64,000 nt of DNA from assembly GCF_029094525.1 (NCBI RefSeq), contig NZ_CP119107.1, positions 2,046,001 through 2,110,000 of the forward strand, read 5' to 3'. The position numbers and the translations under genes were made by a program. This document shows positions 60,070 through 64,000 of the stretch, piece after piece. Each line of letters begins with the position of its first letter. Positions within the stretch are counted from its first letter, which is position 1. Origin of the DNA: Pullulanibacillus sp. KACC 23026. Lineage in GTDB: Bacteria > Bacillota > Bacilli > Bacillales > Sporolactobacillaceae. The notes under the pieces were generated by a model. That model worked only from the letters and a program-made list of their open reading frames with translations. It was not told where the DNA came from and ran no database searches.

Positions 60070-61002
60070 ATGCAAGCAGCTATTTTAAATCAATTTGGTA
60101 CTCCACAATTTGGAGAATTTAATCGTCCTCAATCGAAAGAAGGACATCTTGTTGTCGATGTGCGTGCAGCGGCCATCAGTCAATTTGATTTAGCATTTGC
60201 ATCCGGAACCCATTATATGAAACCAGAAAAACTTCCTTTTGTAGCGGGATTTGAAGGAGTTGGTGAATTGGAGGATGGACGGCTTGTCTATTTCTCTAAA
60301 CCGGTTTCGCCATTCGGTTCAATGGCAGAGCAAACACTCGTTTCGCCACAATCTATCATTGAAGTACCAGAGGGCGTAGATGCAGCGGTTGCAGCCGTTT
60401 TAGCCAATTCAGGATTAGCTGCTTGGCTGCCATTATCATGGCGTGCCAAGCTTGAGCCTGGAGAGACAGTTATGATCTTAGGTGCAACGGGTGTGGTAGG
60501 TCAATTAGCGGTTCAGTCAGCCAAGCAACTAGGGGCTGGAAAGATCCTAGCGATTGGAAGAGATCAAACTAAGTTAATGAAAACAAAAGAGTTAGGGGCG
60601 GATGTCCTAATAAACATAGGGGATAATCCGGATTGGAGCCAAAAGGTTCGTGATGTTGCCCCAGAAGGTGTGGATCTGATCATCGATTATCTTTGGGGGG
60701 AACCGGCTTTAGCGGCTCTAGAGACGGCAGCGGTTGGTGCAAGACTTGTACAAATTGGAACAAAGGCTTCTAATCTCTTAACCTTATCTGGTTCACTGAT
60801 CAGAAATAAAAACTTGTCCGTGATGGGCTTTGCCAGCTATCATGCAGGTGAAGAAAGGACATCGGCTTATCAAGAACTATGTCGGCTAGCACGGGATGGC
60901 AAGCTATCAGTCGAATTTAAACGAGTGCCGCTGTCCCACATTGAGTTTGCCTGGGACAGACAGCGCCAAGGAGAGGCCAAACGATTGGTTATCATTCCTT
61001 AG
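60070..61002 (+). CDS. zinc-independent medium-chain dehydrogenase (quinone oxidoreductase-like)
   Basis: A 310-residue MDR-superfamily reductase. The GroES-like N-terminal domain has AAAISQFDLAFASGTHYM and LPFVAGFEGVGELEDG. The Rossmann domain has VMILGATGVVGQLAVQSAKQLGAGK (in the usual GxxGxxG layout) and VDLIIDYLWGEPAL. The catalytic and structural zinc cysteines of alcohol dehydrogenases are absent. ATG at 60070 after AAAGGGTGAG. MarR-MDR pairs usually respond to electrophiles or quinones. Confidence 0.85.
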   Translation: MQAAILNQFGTPQFGEFNRPQSKEGHLVVDVRAAAISQFDLAFASGTHYMKPEKLPFVAGFEGVGELEDGRLVYFSKPVSPFGSMAEQTLVSPQSIIEVPEGVDAAVAAVLANSGLAAWLPLSWRAKLEPGETVMILGATGVVGQLAVQSAKQLGAGKILAIGRDQTKLMKTKELGADVLINIGDNPDWSQKVRDVAPEGVDLIIDYLWGEPALAALETAAVGARLVQIGTKASNLLTLSGSLIRNKNLSVMGFASYHAGEERTSAYQELCRLARDGKLSVEFKRVPLSHIEFAWDRQRQGEAKRLVIIP

Positions 61003-61091
61003 ATTCTCTAGGATAACGCAAAACATGAGGCACATCGAATTCGAAATTATTTGGTTACAAAAAAGCGGTCTGAAAAGTCATTCATTCGGTA

Positions 61092-61571
61092 TCAAAAGGA
61101 TTGAAAGGATTTTTTCTCCACTTTAAGAATCCATTTGTAAAAAATCAGTATTATAAGAAGGAAAAAAGGGTCAGCTAAAACGGAATACCAAAACTTCCAC
61201 CAACCATAATTAAAATAACCCCAAGGTTCTGGTAATGCCGCGATTAATTCATAAATTAATATAAAAAATAACCAACTACTAAAAAAAGTGATCCTTTTAA
61301 GTAGGGAGCTTTTAAAAGGATACAAGTTTAAAAAGATCATATTGGCCGGCGGGACGAGCAGAACGGTGGCAGGAAGAGAAATCCAATCAACATATTTAGT
61401 AAAATACCAATAACCGTGATATTTTAGATCGATAATTAAATCAAAAATATTTTGTGCGGCGATCGTAAAAAGCCATATATGAATGATTTGATTAGTTGTT
61501 AGTTTTTTGTTTGTTTTAAAGGCAATAATATTGAATAGGAGAGTTGCTAAAATCAGTCCAACCACTACCAA
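61092..61571 (-). CDS. CBO0543-type small integral membrane protein
   Basis: A 159-residue protein with four or five hydrophobic helices and aromatic-rich loops (KYHGYWYFTKYVDWI; EPWGYFNYGWWKFWYSV). This matches the pattern of CBO0543-type membrane proteins of spore formers, whose function is unknown. It is convergent with the MDR gene and appears to be a single-gene unit. The ribosome binding site is weak (forward GGTTTGGTAG before the start). Confidence 0.65.
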   Translation of the reverse strand: MVVVGLILATLLFNIIAFKTNKKLTTNQIIHIWLFTIAAQNIFDLIIDLKYHGYWYFTKYVDWISLPATVLLVPPANMIFLNLYPFKSSLLKRITFFSSWLFFILIYELIAALPEPWGYFNYGWWKFWYSVLADPFFLLIILIFYKWILKVEKKSFQSF

Positions 61572-61773
61572 ACCATCCCCAATTCATAATAGTGTTTCCT
61601 TGTAGGATAAAAGACTTAGTTAAAAAGAACTATCTTTATCCTATGAGAAGCATTCCCAAGTTTATGGAAAATATTCAACCAGGTAAGAAGTCATCAACAA
61701 TTAGTTTTATTCATTAAGTAAAAAACGGACTGTCATGGTTAACAAGAAATTTTAGAGTAACCTGTGATATGTG

Positions 61774-61969
61774 AAATAAGCGGAAATGTTTCCGTTATCA
61801 ACCAAAGTAGCGTTCTGTTCGTCGTAAATAAGCGGAGTTTTTCCGTTTAAACCAAAAGAAATGACCCATTTTCATGTTTTTCGAGTCAATAGTCGGAATT
61901 CTTCCGTCTATTTTAGCTATTTTCAATGTTGATTTCTAAATAAGCGGAATTGTTCCGCTTATTTAGAAA
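61774..61969. repeat. array of four AAGCGGAA...TTCCGCTT palindromes
   Basis: Palindromic units centred near 61786, 61838, 61901 and 61951 share AATAAGCGGAA-N3-TTCCG(C/T)TTA. The last is a perfect 17-bp hairpin (TTTCTAAATAAGCGGAA / TTCCGCTTATTTAGAAA). The spacing is 50 to 63 bp. The region between the CBO0543-type and FAH genes (61572-62496) holds this array and the 62-bp repeat and no gene. Confidence 0.75.
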
Positions 61970-62154
61970 GTTCGCTTTAGTCATTCAATGAAATAGGTAA
62001 TCGATTGCCTTTTATGAAAATAATCAAACCGAATCTCAAAAGATTGGGTTGTTTTGACGTTTACTAGTCTTTTCTTTCTGTGATTTTATTGTGAATAGTA
62101 GTGTGATTGAAGGTGATAATTAGAGTTTTGCACCTCACAAGTAAACCCATTAAA

Positions 62155-62217
62155 GAAAAACTCATGGGTTAAGTCTATACTTGGGGAGAGGGGAATCGCG
62201 GCATTAGCGATTTTGTT
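62155..62217 (+). repeat. dispersed 62-bp repeat, copy B
   Basis: The counterpart of 7549-7611, with the shared blocks GAAAAACTCAT, GGTTAA, TCTATACTTGGG, TCGCGG and TTAGCGATTTTGTT. The ends at 62230-62270 also carry AACCCATTCTATTTTTGTA and its inverted copy (AAAAAATAGAATGGGT). Confidence 0.6.
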
Positions 62218-62496
62218 ATTAGGGCATTTAACCCATTCTATTTTTGTAAGGAAAAAATAGAATGGGTAGTATCGGTTATAAGCACTCTGGATGGCGATGG
62301 CCAAGTTTCACTTCAAGCAGAAGGAGTTATTATTGCAAAATAGAAGAGAGACCGGTTAAAATTGACTTATTAATTAAAATTTTTTCATGCGGTTAGAGTT
62401 CGATCGAGCCACTTGCCTTTATTGGATACTATTTTCTTTACGCTTTTAGCGAACTAGTAAAATATAGGCATCATTATGAAAGAAGGGATCCCTCCT

Positions 62497-63123
62497 ATGA
62501 CTGAGATAAAAAACATTTATTGTGTGGGCCGCAATTATGCTGCTCATGCAAAGGAATTGAAAAATGAAGTCCCTACGTCTCCGTTCCTATTCTCTAAGCC
62601 TACTCATGCTATTGTTGAGGCTAACGGTCAGTCTATTTCTTTACCAGGGAATAAAGGATCTGTCCATTTTGAAACAGAGCTTATTATAAGAATAGGCAGA
62701 CCCTTTGAGAAGGGAATTAAAGTGGATCAACTTGTAGACAGCATGGCCATTGGGATTGATTTTACTTTGCGTGACGTCCAAAGTGAACTTAAGAAGAAAG
62801 GACATCCGTGGCTGCTTGCCAAAGGGTTCCGGAATTCGGCTGTTGTGAGCCGATTTATTCCTTTCCCTGGAGTGGAAGAGTTAAAAATGAAGACCTTTTC
62901 TTTACATAGAAATGGTGAAATGGCCCAACAAGGAACAATTGAAAATATGATTTTTGATCTGCAAACCATTATTGACTTTGCGGGAGAAAACTTTGGGTTA
63001 GGAGAAGGAGATATTATCTTTACGGGGACGCCAGAAGGGGTGGCGCCCGTCAATGATCAGGACCAATTGGCACTCGCATGGAACCATCAAGTCCTTGGTG
63101 AGTGTGTGATCAAGCTGACTTAA
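62497..63123 (+). CDS. fumarylacetoacetate hydrolase-family protein
   Basis: A 208-residue FAH-fold enzyme that hydrolyses or isomerises diketo acids. It has IYCVGRNYAAHAKEL (about 5-19), the metal ligands Glu-x-Glu in VHFETELIIRIG (about 50-61) and DFTLRDVQSELKKKGHPWLL, and the C-terminal GDIIFTGTPEGVAPV. The start at 62497 follows AGAAGGGAT; an in-frame ATG at 62476 is possible. The substrate is unknown (fumarylpyruvate hydrolase or oxaloacetate decarboxylase-type activity are options). Confidence 0.85.
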   Translation: MTEIKNIYCVGRNYAAHAKELKNEVPTSPFLFSKPTHAIVEANGQSISLPGNKGSVHFETELIIRIGRPFEKGIKVDQLVDSMAIGIDFTLRDVQSELKKKGHPWLLAKGFRNSAVVSRFIPFPGVEELKMKTFSLHRNGEMAQQGTIENMIFDLQTIIDFAGENFGLGEGDIIFTGTPEGVAPVNDQDQLALAWNHQVLGECVIKLT

Positions 63124-63139
63124 ATTTTTTCTATAAACC

Positions 63140-63172
63140 GGCGCATTCGAGAAATTCGGAATGCGCTTTTTG
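63140..63172. terminator. terminator after the FAH-family gene
   Basis: Stem GCGCATTC / GAATGCGC with a 10-nt loop, then TTTTT. Confidence 0.85.
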
Positions 63173-63188
63173 TATGAACAAGGGACCG

Positions 63189-64000
63189 TTACTTCCCTAT
63201 TTCTGGTTGTCTTTCTAACCATTTATGCTTCACCATAATTTTGAAAGACAATGCGCCAGCCTCCATGGCATGAGCAAATACTTTCGAATAGGTGGCTAAT
63301 ATATCCGATCTGAAGCTCGAACCGATTGATGCCCCGTAATAAGTAATAGCGGCATTGACTAAGAATCCTGAGTGAAACATGATTAATTTGTCAGAAAAAG
63401 GACTGACGGAAGTAAGCAGAATGTCATCATCCCATTTCTCAGGAATAGGCAAATTAGCCTCTTTTAGTATGGCATTAAAGCTTTCTGCATCTTCATTCGC
63501 TAATTTAGTGTTTTTTAACATAAACTGGCGGACATCTTCCCGAACAGCAACCCGACTAAAGGCCAAACTTAATGATTTAATTAATCCTGTTTTGGTTGAA
63601 TTAAAAAATAAGGTACTGATTTCTGAACTGTTTAATGGGCTTTTCTCTCCCAATAAATTTGAAAGGAATCGAGGTGATTCAATAAACTGGATTCCATGAG
63701 GGGAAGGGACAGATGGGACACTTGTGAATTTTGGCTGATTTTTAGCTGTTGCCATGATCTTTTGAAACAATTCCTTTGATGTTAGTGTGCATTCAGTAAA
63801 ATAATTTTGAATGTCTTCCCGCTCTGCATTCGTTATTGCTAAGCTATAAGCGGTTAACCCATGTATGGTCATGATATAGGAGTAAAAAAGCAGAAATTGA
63901 TCGGAAAATAATCTAGGAGCATGAACATTTACGTCACTTTCTGTAAAACCTAACGGGAGTTGAAAATCGGAATTTTTAAAGAAGTCTGTGATTTTGTTAA
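63189..64000 (-). CDS. DUF3231-family protein (5' end outside the window)
   Basis: The minus-strand frame runs past the ATG at 63872 to the window edge in frame. The upstream codons read FKNSDFQLPLGFTESDVNVH and APRLFSDQFLLFYSYI before MTIHGLTAYSLAI. This matches the conserved linker of DUF3231 proteins (about 330 residues, two similar helical bundles). At least 270 residues are visible, so this is most of a full-length gene rather than a 227-residue protein. DUF3231 proteins are typical of spore-forming Bacillales. Their role is unknown; the fold suggests ferritin-like bundles. Confidence 0.8.
   Translation of the reverse strand, partial: NKITDFFKNSDFQLPLGFTESDVNVHAPRLFSDQFLLFYSYIMTIHGLTAYSLAITNAEREDIQNYFTECTLTSKELFQKIMATAKNQPKFTSVPSVPSPHGIQFIESPRFLSNLLGEKSPLNSSEISTLFFNSTKTGLIKSLSLAFSRVAVREDVRQFMLKNTKLANEDAESFNAILKEANLPIPEKWDDDILLTSVSPFSDKLIMFHSGFLVNAAITYYGASIGSSFRSDILATYSKVFAHAMEAGALSFKIMVKHKWLERQPEIGK

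Overview
The window looks like chromosomal DNA of a low-GC, endospore-forming Gram-positive bacterium (Bacilli, Bacillales). The evidence is an adenine-type purine riboswitch in front of pbuE, two TPP riboswitches, an RNase J, a HelD helicase, a des-desK-desR cold-membrane module, a YjcZ-type small sporulation peptide and a DUF3231 protein, with AAGGAGG-like ribosome binding sites and TTG/GTG starts throughout. The species cannot be fixed from the sequence. I see no rRNA, tRNA, CRISPR, prophage or intact insertion sequence.

Layout. 0-8 kb: an orphan PAS histidine kinase, helD (minus strand), a promoter-terminator pair that may be a small RNA, an ArsP/YraQ-type permease, then about 2 kb of non-coding repeats including a regular array of sixteen 81-82 bp units, and a 35-residue YjcZ peptide. 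8-16.5 kb: the scar of a deleted response-regulator/ABC-permease locus, a molybdate operon in which ATPase and binding protein are fused (modB, modC-modA, lysR), pbuE with its adenine riboswitch, a HAD phosphatase and a PadR-controlled membrane protein. 16.5-24 kb: a class V aminotransferase, a MarR regulator, a YqjM-type ene-reductase, an amino acid permease with an acetamidase, and a 52-bp repeat array. 24-33 kb: a Ter-type stress locus (TerD; CitE-like lyase; PRTase-TRSP; StiP; HAD; ATP-grasp; TerD-zinc ribbon-TerB), with a 51-bp repeat array inside it. 33-47 kb: a lactonase, aldehyde dehydrogenase, small flavoprotein, des-desK-desR, a luciferase-like oxidoreductase, an L,D-transpeptidase, a Bcr-type exporter, a MOSC protein and RNase J. 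47-55 kb: TPP riboswitch-thiM-thiD-thiE, followed directly by a second TPP riboswitch-NCS2 permease-LuxE-like-LuxC-like-SDR operon. 55-64 kb: a small hypothetical gene, PEP carboxylase, a MarR/MDR pair with palindromic operators, a CBO0543-type membrane protein, another palindrome array, an FAH-family hydrolase and a DUF3231 gene cut by the window edge.

Two observations stand out. First, nine copies of a 29-bp hairpin element (arms TGAAACGCG and CGCGTTTCA around GGGACGGTTCT) lie between 32.7 and 59.2 kb, all in the same orientation. In seven of them the TGA at the left end is exactly the stop codon of the preceding gene. Several of those genes show an abrupt switch over their last 80-140 bases to codons ending only in C or A, as if T had become C and G had become A on the coding strand. 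This suggests a directional, 3'-end-anchored copying or mutation process. Second, the TPP-controlled LuxE/LuxC/SDR set has the chemistry to reduce a carboxylic acid to an alcohol. Next to thiM/thiD/thiE this predicts a salvage route for oxidised thiamine moieties.
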